The notes: generated by a model not told the origin, from the sequence alone. A DNA stretch of 64,000 nucleotides from Leptolyngbya sp. 'hensonii' (GCF_001939115.1 NZ_MQTZ01000017.1:10869-74868), one strand, 5' to 3'; shown: positions 48,562 through 57,893, numbered from the stretch's first letter. Translations and numbers: made by a program.

Positions 48562-49419
48562 ATGCACAGGCTTCTGACAGGCCCCTTGAGTGTTGAACAG
48601 ATGACGGTTCCAATCATGGATTTGCCCCAGACCTGGCAGGGGGCCAGAGTTGTTCAACTCTCCGACTTTCACTACGACGGTGTGCGTCTCTCGGAATCCT
48701 TGCTGGCAGAGGCCATTGCAGCCACTAATGCAATGAAGCCCCTTCTGGTCTTCCTGACCGGAGACTTCGTGACAGATTTACCCAACCCGATCCACCTGCT
48801 GATCCAACGGCTCAAGCTGCTTCAGAGCCAGCTTGGAATCTATGCCGTGTTAGGCAACCATGACCTGTACTATCCCCGATCGCGGCGGGAAATTACCACA
48901 GCCCTACAAAGTATCGGCATCACAGTGCTCTGGAACGACATTGCCTATCCAGGGTCGGGTGAGCTCGCGATCGTGGGGTTAGCAGATTTCTGGTCCCCAG
49001 AGTTTGATCCTGCACCCGTCTTCGATCGACTGCCATCGCACCTGCCTCGGATCGTCCTGTCCCACAATCCGGATAGCGCCATGAAACTGAAACGCTGGCG
49101 GGTTGACCTGCAACTCTCTGGCCATACCCATGGGGGTCAGATCGTCTTGCCTGGTATGCAACCATTACCGGCTTATGCCACTTCTGTCATGGATCTGTTT
49201 CCCAAAGATCTGCGACACTGGCTACCCTGCATCCAGATCTCTGGGAAGAAGGTCATTCATCACTGGGAATGGTCCCAGGGCTTTCATCAGATTGGCTCTA
49301 ACACCCTGTATGTAAATCGCGGCCTGGGCACCTACTATCCAGGCCGTTTATTTTGTCCCCCTGAAGTCACCGTCCTGACTCTGGTCAAGCAGGAGCAACA
49401 AATCGCACAGACTGGCTGA
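48562..49419 (+). CDS. Calcineurin-like metallophosphoesterase (YaeI/YkuE-like)
   Basis: 285 aa. Metal-binding motifs in order: SDFHYDG (D-x-H), LTGDFVTD (GDxxxD), LGNHDLY (GNHD), VLSHNPD, LSGHTHGGQ (GHxH). Members of this group act on lipid or nucleotide phosphoesters such as UDP-2,3-diacylglucosamine. No signal peptide is evident. The start may be ATG 48562 or the later ATG 48601. Pairs with the upstream secreted protein by strand and spacing only. Confidence 0.9.
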   Translation: MHRLLTGPLSVEQMTVPIMDLPQTWQGARVVQLSDFHYDGVRLSESLLAEAIAATNAMKPLLVFLTGDFVTDLPNPIHLLIQRLKLLQSQLGIYAVLGNHDLYYPRSRREITTALQSIGITVLWNDIAYPGSGELAIVGLADFWSPEFDPAPVFDRLPSHLPRIVLSHNPDSAMKLKRWRVDLQLSGHTHGGQIVLPGMQPLPAYATSVMDLFPKDLRHWLPCIQISGKKVIHHWEWSQGFHQIGSNTLYVNRGLGTYYPGRLFCPPEVTVLTLVKQEQQIAQTG

Positions 49420-49420
49420 G

Positions 49421-49450
49421 CGGCTTGTCCTGAGCCGGTCGAAGGGAGCC
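49421..49450. repeat. REP-like palindrome
   Basis: The segment CGGCTTGTCCTGAGCCGGTC followed by GAAGGGAGCC matches the widespread REP pattern GTCCTGAGC..GTCGAAGG. GGCT and AGCC at the ends are complementary. It sits just after the phosphoesterase stop, where REP units usually lie. Confidence 0.5.
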
Positions 49451-49492
49451 GTCCACCTAATGTCACCGCCCAGAGATCGAGGGGATCAGGGC

Positions 49493-50290
<798 letters not shown>

Positions 50291-50383
50291 CTATTTGCCT
50301 GGACCTTGGGGTTCCGCCCCATATTTCTATCCAGGCATTGCAAGCAATGCTTCTGGTAAGAGCATGGGCATCCGATCCATCAT

Positions 50384-50419
50384 AAAAAAAGACGCACCTG
50401 ACTAGATCATCGGTGCGCC
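50384..50419 (-). terminator. Intrinsic terminator
   Basis: On the minus strand GGCGCACC (50419-50412), 13-nt loop, GGTGCGTC (50398-50391), then TTTTTTTATG. The stem contains one G-U pair. It ends the phosphodiester glycosidase operon and/or the candidate small RNA. Confidence 0.85.
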
Positions 50420-50518
50420 TGAGGGAGCTTAAACTGTGTCAACTTGGAGAGAAAACCTCACAGGTCAGAAGGATGCTGACAGGGACTCAACCCTTACAAG
50501 TCTGAAAGTGGATTTTCT
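50384..50518 (-). ncRNA. Candidate small RNA or fabG leader/attenuator
   Basis: A sigma-70-type promoter on the minus strand, TTGTAA (50548-50553), 17-bp spacer, TAAGAT (50525-50530), starts just after the upstream gene. About 130 nt further lies a strong intrinsic terminator (50391-50419 plus T7). In between, short hairpins such as GTCAG-N7-CTGAC and AGGG-N6-CCCT are possible. No ORF of note. It is either an independent small RNA or a leader with a terminator 117 bp before fabG. Confidence 0.45.
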
Positions 50519-50524
50519 TCATTA

Positions 50525-50553
50525 ATCTTAACAATTTACATAAAGTTTTACAA
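50525..50553 (-). promoter_or_regulatory. Promoter upstream of candidate small RNA
   Basis: -35 TTGTAA (50548-50553) and -10 TAAGAT (50525-50530) with 17 bp between them, read on the minus strand. The spacer includes AACTTTATGTAAA, which on the other strand is a TTTACA-type direct repeat with 12-bp period. Confidence 0.5.
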
Positions 50554-50557
50554 CAAT

Positions 50558-51490
50558 TCAGATTCCAGGCACAGGTTGCGCATAAATGCCCAGATGGTTG
50601 GCAACCGCTCGCTGGCGTAAGGGAATTCGGGTATGAATAGGAGCGTTCAGCAGGCGTGGACCGCTGATCTCAGCCACCACCAGAGTCGTTGAGCCCCCTC
50701 CATCCAAATTCATCGCCATGTCACACCCCTTTCCCCTAGCCAGTTCAGAGAGTTCAGACAATTTCAACCCTTCGCTATAGAAAGGCTGCCGTCCATCTAC
50801 CAGAAACAGGTGAAGAACATATCCGGTAATATCAACACAAGCAAAGGTTCTGGGTTCCACATAGTGATCCCGGGGAGCGATCGGGACGCCTCGCTCCAAT
50901 AACATAAAGTTCCCAGACAAAGCTTGCACCGTCTCTGGGCTGCAGTATACCCGACGGATCTCGGCCCGATTGTCAGACCGAATACATAAGACGGGCTCCT
51001 TGGTTCCAGGCTCAGCGTAGGGGATGCCATTAGACATAGCCAGACCGATAACCCGAACAGGATCACCACTATGAGGGTAGTAATCGAGCGGGGTATGGGA
51101 GTAAAACGGACGGAAATAGCCCCCATTGATCGCTAATTGCAACCCATAGCGCTGCAGAAACTCAGTCGTGGTCTGGGCCAGCACTTCCCCTCCCTGGGCC
51201 GGATCTCCTGGCGTCACCAGAACTTTCAGACCTGGAACTTTTAAATCAAGGGTGACCACATGAATCACGACCGGACGAGGGGTCGTGAGAATCTCACGGG
51301 CATAGATGACCCCCTGGAAAATCTGGCGAACCAGCGGTGTTCGGGGGGGACGCTGCCAGCAGAGCCCGAGGTAAGCCAGCAGCAGCAAGGTCAATAGCCC
51401 CAGACCCCCGATCGCAAACCCCCGCAACAGAGGGCGGACCAAGGCTCCAGTTGCCCACCTCAGGAGTCTACGCTTCGTAGACCGTTTCAT
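50558..51490 (-). CDS. Phosphodiester glycosidase (NAGPA-domain) protein
   Basis: 310 aa from ATG 51490 (MKRSTKRRLLRW), which overlaps the cupin stop by 23 bp; longer frames run into the cupin. One N-terminal membrane helix (FAIGGLGLLTLLLLAYLGLC). The NAGPA fold follows: LQLAINGGYFRP, CVDITGYVLHLFLVDGR, and the active-site motif MNLDGGGSTTLVV. Related enzymes uncover or cleave phosphodiester-linked sugars, for example in exopolysaccharides. The extracytoplasmic placement suits a cell-surface glycan substrate. Third gene of an overlapping cassette. Confidence 0.87.
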   Translation of the reverse strand: MKRSTKRRLLRWATGALVRPLLRGFAIGGLGLLTLLLLAYLGLCWQRPPRTPLVRQIFQGVIYAREILTTPRPVVIHVVTLDLKVPGLKVLVTPGDPAQGGEVLAQTTTEFLQRYGLQLAINGGYFRPFYSHTPLDYYPHSGDPVRVIGLAMSNGIPYAEPGTKEPVLCIRSDNRAEIRRVYCSPETVQALSGNFMLLERGVPIAPRDHYVEPRTFACVDITGYVLHLFLVDGRQPFYSEGLKLSELSELARGKGCDMAMNLDGGGSTTLVVAEISGPRLLNAPIHTRIPLRQRAVANHLGIYAQPVPGI

Positions 51491-51833
51491 CCTCTTTCCG
51501 CCATGCCGGATCCACAATACAGATGAACAGGAGGGGCTCGTCTCCCAGGTTGTGAATGAATTGTTTGGCCTGAGGTGGAATGTAAACCGCATCCCCAGGT
51601 TCCAGCACCTGCACCTCCCCGTCAATATGCATCTCGCCCGTACCACTGAGGATGTAGTAAACCTCGGAAGTGGTCAGGGCGTGGGGTGTAGACGTTTGGC
51701 CCCCTGGGACGATCGCCTGGGCCAGACTGTAGCGCAGGTCGATCGGCTGTTTATCTGGATGCAACAGCTCTCGCAGCAGGGTCCCATCCCCCGCTACAAA
51801 TTCAGGACAATCGTTCAGCTTGCGAACCAGCAT
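51468..51833 (-). CDS. Cupin-domain protein
   Basis: 121 aa, a single cupin barrel. Motif 1 is TSEVYYILSGTGEMHIDGE and motif 2 is PGDAVYIPPQAKQFIHNLGD. The first motif has Ser in place of one usual His, so metal binding may use fewer His (H at HALTTSEVYY, E, and H near QFIHN). Small cupins bind sugars or metals or act as isomerases. Overlaps its neighbours on both sides (32 bp and 23 bp). Confidence 0.88.
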   Translation of the reverse strand: MLVRKLNDCPEFVAGDGTLLRELLHPDKQPIDLRYSLAQAIVPGGQTSTPHALTTSEVYYILSGTGEMHIDGEVQVLEPGDAVYIPPQAKQFIHNLGDEPLLFICIVDPAWRKEDETVYEA

Positions 51834-52137
51834 AGTAAAGACTTGTTTCAGGTTGATAATCGAGGCAGCCGATCGCCGCTTCAGAGAGGGCAGTCGTTGG
51901 ATGGACCGTGCACTTCAGACGATAATCACGGGTAAAAAACTGACAGTGAGCACAGGGAATCTGATGCAGTTTTCGGGCTTGAGCAATTCCATTTTTGGTG
52001 GCAGCCACCAGACTCCAGGTCAGCAGAAGGGAAAAGACCCAGGCCATCACCAAGCAGAAGGGAACAAGCACAGACTGAATCAGGTGCAGCAGCGTATGCA
52101 GAAGATGCAGCATCAACACCACCCAGAAGGAGAGCAT
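51802..52137 (-). CDS. Membrane protein with conserved four-Cys C-terminal domain
   Basis: 111 aa from ATG 52137 (ATG 52182 is possible). Two hydrophobic helices (about 3-25 and 24-45) precede a soluble domain with C62-x2-C65, C76 and C91 (IPCAHCQFFTRDYRLKC, AIGCLDYQPE). This looks like a small metal- or cluster-binding site. I do not recognise a named family. First gene of the overlapping cassette with the cupin and the glycosidase. Confidence 0.72.
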   Translation of the reverse strand: MLSFWVVLMLHLLHTLLHLIQSVLVPFCLVMAWVFSLLLTWSLVAATKNGIAQARKLHQIPCAHCQFFTRDYRLKCTVHPTTALSEAAIGCLDYQPETSLYYAGSQAERLS

Positions 52138-52331
52138 AGAATTATGGTAATGCAACCGATATCCATCCTGAACGCTTGCCATCGCTTCTTAGGTCTACAG
52201 TGACCTAGACGGTTGATTGAACTTTTTTCCCAACTTTGTTGTCTGAGCCAGATTTTACTGAATCGATTGAACTTTTTCCCCGGCTTGACTGTCTGAATAC
52301 TTGTGCAACGTTAAAAGGTTTAGGAAAATCT

Positions 52332-52754
52332 ATGTTCCGCAATTCGCTTCGCTCCCTGTCAATTGCTACTGTTACCCTCACCCTGGGATTGGCCGCAACT
52401 CCTGTCCTCCAAGCAGTCGCTCTGCAGAGCCCGGCGACGATCCTGGCTCAAGTAGCACCCACCAATAACTCGGAAAAAATCAGGCTGAATCTGACGGAGA
52501 AGCAAAAAGAGCAGATTGAAACTATCCGGGAAAAGCAGCAACAGAAAATCGCCGATGTGCTAGTAGGAGAACAACGGACCCGCTTTCTGCAATCCCTCCA
52601 AGCTGGTCAAAAAATGAAACAGGCCCTGCGATCGTTGAACCTGACTGAGCAGCAGCAACGGCAAGTGCGAGAGATCACAGAAGAGACCCGCAAGGAGATC
52701 TACAACACCGTACTGACACCAGAACAGCGCCAACTCTTGCAAAAACGCCAATAG
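52332..52754 (+). CDS. Spy/CpxP-like periplasmic protein
   Basis: 140 aa from ATG 52332 (MFRNSLRSLSIATVTLTLGL, signal peptide). Mature part is alpha-helical with two related LTxxQxxQI segments: LNLTEKQKEQIETIREKQQQKI and LNLTEQQQRQVREITEETR, the pattern of the Spy/LTXXQ family. It ends LTPEQRQLLQKRQ. Such proteins act as ATP-independent periplasmic chaperones or stress sensors; here the role is inferred. Confidence 0.78.
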   Translation: MFRNSLRSLSIATVTLTLGLAATPVLQAVALQSPATILAQVAPTNNSEKIRLNLTEKQKEQIETIREKQQQKIADVLVGEQRTRFLQSLQAGQKMKQALRSLNLTEQQQRQVREITEETRKEIYNTVLTPEQRQLLQKRQ

Positions 52755-52797
52755 GCTCCCATCCTTCCTTTCCGCCCAGGCCCAGCAGTCAATACTT

Positions 52798-53211
52798 CTA
52801 ATTCAAATCCGGAGGTGCCCAGTTCTGGCAAGTTGCAGGGGACCGGATCAGTTCCAGACTGCAGGATTCACGAAACAGATTTTTGCGCTCTCCATACTTC
52901 AGAATCAGCTCATGCGCCCGTGCTGCCAGTGATAGTTCCGGGTTAGACTCAGCCAGAAATTGCCGCACAATCGCGATCCAGAACAACGTCAGGGTTTCAT
53001 GATATCCCCCTGTAGGGGTTGTCCCAATTCCCTGACTTTTGTTGTAACGTTGGATCCCCTGACAAATGCGCAGGACGGCCTCTGCATCGGGGAAACAGAT
53101 CAGATACCAGAGGGCAACTGTCAGGTGAGCCGCATGGTCCCACTGAGAGCGGGGTAAGGTGCAGGCTTCAAACTGATGCACCAAATTCATGATCTCCACG
53201 TTCGTCATCAT
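52798..53211 (-). CDS. Conserved hypothetical protein
   Basis: 137 aa from ATG 53211 (MMTNVEIMNLVHQFEACTL); the longer frame to 53289 lies in the promoter region of the divergent MATE gene. Mainly helical and soluble. A HAAHLTVALWYL segment and a GGYHETLTLFWIAIVRQFL segment, with spaced His residues, suggest a conserved helical-bundle family found in several phyla. Name not recalled. Confidence 0.72.
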   Translation of the reverse strand: MMTNVEIMNLVHQFEACTLPRSQWDHAAHLTVALWYLICFPDAEAVLRICQGIQRYNKSQGIGTTPTGGYHETLTLFWIAIVRQFLAESNPELSLAARAHELILKYGERKNLFRESCSLELIRSPATCQNWAPPDLN

Positions 53212-53302
53212 CGTTGACTCAATTCGGGTATCCGGCCCATTCCCTTTAAACTGGAGATGGCCACCCGTCGTATTACAATCATAAAACAATCATATTACAG
53301 TC

Positions 53303-54616
53303 TTGGGGCAATTTTTCCGACTGGCCAGCATTAATATTCTTGCCAATCTACTGGTGCCCCTGGCCGGGTTGATTGACACGGCGTTCTTAGGGCATCTGGC
53401 CGAGATCCGCCACCTGGCAGGGGTTGCCCTGGCCACAGTGCTGTTCAACTATCTGTACTGGACTTTTGGCTTCCTGCGTATGGGAACCACGGGCATGACG
53501 GCCCAGGCAATCGGGCGGGGCGATCGAGATGCAGCAATCCTAATCGGGCTGCGCCATGGCATCGTTGCCCTGATTCTGGGCCTGATCATTGTGCTGCTGC
53601 AGGTCCCCCTGCGGGACATTGGGTTTACCCTCTTGCAGGCCACACCAGCAGTCAAAGCCGCAGGCCAATCCTTTTACAACGCCCTGATCTGGGGGGCTCC
53701 GGCCACACTGATCAATTTCGTGCTCATCGGCTGGTTTCTGGGACGAGCCCAGAGCGATCGGGTCCTCCTGATCACGGCTGTCAGCAGTGGAGTCAATATT
53801 CTGCTGGACTATGAATTCATTGTTCATCTGGGCTGGCAAAGCACTGGTGCTGGTGCCGCAACGGCAGCCAGCCAGTACCTGACTCTCCTGGTAGGCATCG
53901 GACTGGCCGGATGGGAACTCCGTTCCGAAGCCATTCATGCCCTGACCAGCCAACTGCTGGATTTAGGAGCCCTAGGAACGATCGTGACCCTGAATCGGGA
54001 TATTCTGATTCGCACCTTTGCTCTGATTACTACCTTTGCCCTGTTCACGAATTTGAGCTCTCTCCTGGGCACCGTAACCCTGGCGACTAATGCCATTCTG
54101 CTCCAGATCGTGACGCTGGCAGCCTATTTCATCGATGGGTTGGCCTTTGCCACAGAAAGCCTGGCTGGCGTCTATCAGGCTCAGAATGCCCGCCAGGAAC
54201 TGACCCAACTCCTGCGCCTGGGGGTTAGAGCCAGCGTGGCTCTGGGTCTTGCCTTCGCCCTCAGCTTTAATCTACTGGCAGGCCCTCTGTTTGGCCTGCT
54301 CACCCCGGATTCATCTGTCCGGAGCCAACTTCAAACTTTTGTCCCCTGGCTCCTGCCCGTATTGGGGTTTGGGGCGATCGCTTTCCTGTTGGATGGCTAC
54401 TTTCTGGGGTTAACGGCAGGTCAGGTGTTGCGACAAAGCACGGTCTTGTCTGCAGGGATAGGCTTTGCTCCGGCGGCCTTGGTGGCCTGGTTGACCCATA
54501 ATAACCATGTGCTCTGGCTGGCCCTGGCTGGTTTCATGACTGTCAGAGCGATCACCCTGGCCCTCGCTGTACAACGCTCACAACCCAGAGACCCTGAAGC
54601 GCATCAGGCGGGCTGA
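53303..54616 (+). CDS. MATE-family efflux transporter
   Basis: 437 aa from TTG 53303, chosen because the family N-terminus begins at once (FFRLASINILANLLVPLAGLIDTAFLGHL). No good Shine-Dalgarno is visible, so the start is uncertain. Twelve membrane helices in two homologous halves; conserved GMTAQAIGRGD and DYEFIVHLGW segments in the first half. DinF-like subgroup, which exports cationic drugs or metabolites in exchange for Na+ or H+. Overlaps the convergent RNase gene by 13 bp. Confidence 0.92.
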   Translation: MGQFFRLASINILANLLVPLAGLIDTAFLGHLAEIRHLAGVALATVLFNYLYWTFGFLRMGTTGMTAQAIGRGDRDAAILIGLRHGIVALILGLIIVLLQVPLRDIGFTLLQATPAVKAAGQSFYNALIWGAPATLINFVLIGWFLGRAQSDRVLLITAVSSGVNILLDYEFIVHLGWQSTGAGAATAASQYLTLLVGIGLAGWELRSEAIHALTSQLLDLGALGTIVTLNRDILIRTFALITTFALFTNLSSLLGTVTLATNAILLQIVTLAAYFIDGLAFATESLAGVYQAQNARQELTQLLRLGVRASVALGLAFALSFNLLAGPLFGLLTPDSSVRSQLQTFVPWLLPVLGFGAIAFLLDGYFLGLTAGQVLRQSTVLSAGIGFAPAALVAWLTHNNHVLWLALAGFMTVRAITLALAVQRSQPRDPEAHQAG

Positions 54617-56685
54617 GCCGTTTGGACCAGCAGCTCTTCCAGTTGAATCACATCCTGCCGGGGATCGGCATAGGCCACTTTGACTTGGCAACGATCTCCC
54701 GGTTCAATGGGCCGATTAAAGCGCATGGCCAGTTCCAGTCCCAGGTCCTCCAGCATAATCAGGGCCAGATTTTCATGCTCTCTCAGCCAGCGCAGCATCA
54801 AAGCCTGCCAGACCTCCCCACCATGGCGTCTGAGGAATTCCAGGCTCCAATAACGGTTCGTCTGACGTTCCACCAGAGAAGCTTCCTGGGCTGTGGTTCC
54901 AATACTGAGCAGCAGCTCTCGCATTTCCGCTTCCGAGAAGGGAAGGGAGTCTCCTCGCAAATGGGCTTTGAGCTGAAAATGGGCCAGTAAGTCGTTGTAG
55001 CGCCGAATGGGGGAAGTCACCTGAGTGTAGGTATCCAGACCGAGACTGGCATGACGGGATGGGGTGATACTGACTTCGCTGCGGGGCATACAGCGGCGGA
55101 TAGCACAGGAGCGAACTGGCCCTGCCGGAAGCTGGAGTAGCTCCGTTGGTGGAGGCAGTTCAGGCTGGGACTGATTTCTAAAAGGCAAGACCAGGTTATG
55201 CTCCTGGCCATATCGAGCTGCAACTTCCCCCGCCAGGATCATCATTTCAGCCACCATCTGCCGGGAGGGAGAATCCTCCAGTAGCTGAATCGTAATTTCA
55301 TCATCCCGGACCTTAATGGATGACTCCGGCATGTTGATGCTAATGGCTCCCTGAGATTGACGCCATGCCTGCCGTTGCTTGGCCCACCCGGAAATCGCAT
55401 CAATTTCTGGTTCTGCTCGCACCCCCAGATCCAGGATCTCATCGACATCTTCGTAGGTGAGGCGATAAGTCGGTTTAATCAGAGAAGTATGGATAGTGTA
55501 ATTCTCCACAGCCCCCGTCTCGTCCAGCGTAACCCCAAAACTCAACGCATAGCAGGTCCGCCCCTGAATCAAACTCATGGGACCCGTTGCCAGCTCCGTT
55601 GGGAACATGGGGATCATCCCCGTGGGCAAATAGATGGTTGTGCTGCGACGGCGGGCTTCTAGATCTAGCTCATCCCCAGGCAACAGCCAACGGGTGGGGT
55701 CCGCAATATGAATCCAGATTCGCTGACGATCGTCTTCCAGATATTCCAGGCTCAATCCATCATCAATTTCACAGGTACTTTCATCATCAATGGTCACGAC
55801 TTTCAGGTGCGTCAGATCCAATCGCTGATTGGAGTCACTATCCGGAAGAGAAGATTCTAAACAACGCTGCACCACTGGGAGCACCTTAGTTGGAAAATGA
55901 GTCGGGATCTGACTCCGTCGCAGAAACAGGTTCTCATGAACCCCCCACAGGCCCAGATCAACTAGGAGATCAAAGGCTCCCTGAGGGGTTTCTGACCGAC
56001 CCAAGGCTGCCAGAGTTTCCATTGCCGGGGCACGATGGGTTGCTTCTTCACCGAAAACAGCAAACCGTTCCAGAGCCTCTATGCGGGAACGATATCGATC
56101 AGCCCAGGGTTCGGGAGATGGAACCGTTGCAGAATCCGGAATCAGAATTTCTGAATCAGATGCCCCCGAAGTGTTGCGCTTTTTTCCTGCCAAACTTTGC
56201 TGAAGACAGGTGATAAAATCCTGCCATTCTAGCTGTCGCTGGGCCTCTACCGAGATCTGATGCTTCAATTCTGCGACCTGGGTAGCAGAGCGAGGCTCAT
56301 AACGATCCCCCTTCTGCTTGAAATATAACTTATCTTCCGAAAGAAGATAATAGGCCGCATAGCAGGGAGCTGGACCTTGATCCGAAAACAGCAGTTGAGC
56401 CATCTCAGCGGGCTCCACAGCAGCATTATCTGGAGCCAGCAATTCCCAGGCAACTTCCAGGCTAGAGGGATCTAACAGGGGTTGGACCTGCTCCAGAAAG
56501 TTGGGAATTTCCGCAGACCGGTAAGCCTGCCCCGTTACTTCATAGCTGACCTGGCGGGGATGAAGGGTATGGGCATGCCCATTCACATCGATCGCAATCC
56601 AGTTTTTCTTACCTTCTGGACGCTCTATAACGGCAAGGCGACGGTCACCATGCAGCCGAAATTCAACTAGGGTTCCCTTCTCCAC
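54604..56685 (-). CDS. RNase II/RNase R family exoribonuclease
   Basis: 693 aa from GTG 56685 (product MEKGTLVEFRLHGD); the frame extends to 56733 but enters the inverted repeat upstream. N-terminal beta-barrel/cold-shock region, then the RNB catalytic domain: VVTIDDESTCEIDDGLSLEYLEDD holds the metal-binding Asp cluster, followed by IHIADPTRWLLPGDELDLEARRRSTTIYLPTGMIPMFP. The C-terminal S1-like segment is short. Degrades RNA 3' to 5'. Last in the rpmG-rpsR-RNase cluster. Confidence 0.93.
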   Translation of the reverse strand: MEKGTLVEFRLHGDRRLAVIERPEGKKNWIAIDVNGHAHTLHPRQVSYEVTGQAYRSAEIPNFLEQVQPLLDPSSLEVAWELLAPDNAAVEPAEMAQLLFSDQGPAPCYAAYYLLSEDKLYFKQKGDRYEPRSATQVAELKHQISVEAQRQLEWQDFITCLQQSLAGKKRNTSGASDSEILIPDSATVPSPEPWADRYRSRIEALERFAVFGEEATHRAPAMETLAALGRSETPQGAFDLLVDLGLWGVHENLFLRRSQIPTHFPTKVLPVVQRCLESSLPDSDSNQRLDLTHLKVVTIDDESTCEIDDGLSLEYLEDDRQRIWIHIADPTRWLLPGDELDLEARRRSTTIYLPTGMIPMFPTELATGPMSLIQGRTCYALSFGVTLDETGAVENYTIHTSLIKPTYRLTYEDVDEILDLGVRAEPEIDAISGWAKQRQAWRQSQGAISINMPESSIKVRDDEITIQLLEDSPSRQMVAEMMILAGEVAARYGQEHNLVLPFRNQSQPELPPPTELLQLPAGPVRSCAIRRCMPRSEVSITPSRHASLGLDTYTQVTSPIRRYNDLLAHFQLKAHLRGDSLPFSEAEMRELLLSIGTTAQEASLVERQTNRYWSLEFLRRHGGEVWQALMLRWLREHENLALIMLEDLGLELAMRFNRPIEPGDRCQVKVAYADPRQDVIQLEELLVQTAQPA

Positions 56686-56724
56686 AACTGCACAAGATAA
56701 ATTCCAGGTTGGCCCAAACGACTG

Positions 56725-56792
56725 AGAGTTCAAAGTTCAAAGTTCACAATTCAATGTTAAGAATCTAGAACTCGCTTTGAACTTTGAACTCT
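56725..56792. repeat. Perfect 18-bp inverted repeat between rpsR and the RNase gene
   Basis: AGAGTTCAAAGTTCAAAG (56725-56742) and CTTTGAACTTTGAACTCT (56775-56792) are exact reverse complements, separated by 32 bp. Each arm has a tandem GTTCAAA unit. It could fold into a long hairpin in the rpsR-RNase message, or be a dispersed repeat unit. Confidence 0.85.
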
Positions 56793-56813
56793 TAACTTCG
56801 AACTGAATAGATT

Positions 56814-57029
56814 TTAGCCTTCCTGATTAATGAAAGGCAGCAGAGCCAAAATTCTGGCTCGCTTCACTGCAATAGTCAGATCTCGCTGCTGTTTAGCAGT
56901 CAAGCCCGTGATCCGGCGGGGCAAGATTTTCCCTCGCTCGGTAATGAATTTCCGCAATAGATCAACATCTTTATAATCTATGGGTTCTTCAGGTTTAATC
57001 GGAGAAACGCGACGACGAAAGTAGGCCAT
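56814..57029 (-). CDS. rpsR: 30S ribosomal protein S18
   Basis: 71 aa. Typical S18: [64 protein letters not shown]. Zinc-free form. Lies 49 bp after rpmG. Confidence 0.97.
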   Translation of the reverse strand: MAYFRRRVSPIKPEEPIDYKDVDLLRKFITERGKILPRRITGLTAKQQRDLTIAVKRARILALLPFINQEG

Positions 57030-57078
57030 AGTAATGGGTCAATAAAGTTAGGAGGTTGAGGGGAAAACAGGAGGCAGA

Positions 57079-57267
57079 CTATTTAATTTCTTTATGCACC
57101 GTGCTCTTATTGCAATGGGGACAGAACTTTTTCAGTTCCAGCCTTGCAGTTGTGTTCCGACGGTTTTTTGTCGTCGTGTAGCGGGAAACACCGGGCGATC
57201 GCTTGTCAGAATTGGTGCGACACTCCGTACATTCCAGGGTAATGATAATTCGTACGCCCTTAGCCAT
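57079..57267 (-). CDS. rpmG: 50S ribosomal protein L33
   Basis: 62 aa. [19 protein letters not shown] start, [33 protein letters not shown] end; the four Cys (CTEC and CPHC) mark the zinc-binding C+ form. The rpmG-rpsR order is conserved in cyanobacteria. Confidence 0.97.
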   Translation of the reverse strand: MAKGVRIIITLECTECRTNSDKRSPGVSRYTTTKNRRNTTARLELKKFCPHCNKSTVHKEIK

Positions 57268-57314
57268 AAATCACTCACAGAAATTACAACGAAACCAGAT
57301 CCAGACGCGATCTA

Positions 57315-57893
57315 CTATCGTCTCATATAACTGTTCATTTTAGCAACCAGGCTATTCAGCCTGAACCCTAAGGCTAAGCCCCGGCGGGTTGGGACAACCA
57401 TCGTTTTCATCAGCCGATCATGCAGCGCATGCCGTCGAGGCTGAATCAGCACTGCCCCACTATCCACCAGCAAAGGGAGCAGGAGCAGCAGACTGGAATG
57501 AGTCTGATTGCGGATCGCATCTGTGATCCCCAGGATAGACAGCAGCAGCAGCAACCCAATCATCAACTCACGGGCTAGCAATACTTCGTACTTGGGCGTT
57601 CTTCCCCGCTCAAGCTCCAGGAGTTTAATATCCCCACACCAGCGTCCGGGGCTTTGCCCATGCAAGCCTACAACCACTAGAACCCTCAGGGTCATCCAGA
57701 CCAGCAGAAAACACCAGGATTGGGAGACCGATCCGGGTTCCCCACAGAGCAGGCTGATGAACCAGGTCAAGCCCACATCCAATCCCAGAGCGATCGCTCG
57801 TCGCCACAGCTTTGCTCGCGGAAAGCGGGGCGAAACCACTCCTCTGGACAGCCGTGACGCTGCAGACTCCAGTTTTACCTTTAGTTTTGCCAT
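57315..57893 (-). CDS. RDD-family membrane protein
   Basis: 192 aa from ATG 57893 (MAKLKVKLESAASRL). RDD motif region: KLWRRAIALGLDVGLTWFISLL (R..D pattern), then helices SWCFLLVWMTLRVLVVVGLHGQSPGRWCGDIKLLE and LARELMIGLLLLLSILG, and the final RRHALHDRLMKTMVV typical of the family. Function of the family is mostly unknown; some members transport ions or solutes. Begins 48 bp after rpmG's upstream region on the same strand. Confidence 0.88.
   Translation of the reverse strand: MAKLKVKLESAASRLSRGVVSPRFPRAKLWRRAIALGLDVGLTWFISLLCGEPGSVSQSWCFLLVWMTLRVLVVVGLHGQSPGRWCGDIKLLELERGRTPKYEVLLARELMIGLLLLLSILGITDAIRNQTHSSLLLLLPLLVDSGAVLIQPRRHALHDRLMKTMVVPTRRGLALGFRLNSLVAKMNSYMRR

Noticed and set aside
50533-50555. 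HLR1 (RpaB) site
   Set aside because: The two TTACA units are 12 bp apart instead of 10, so the HLR1 rule is not met; kept only as a general direct repeat.
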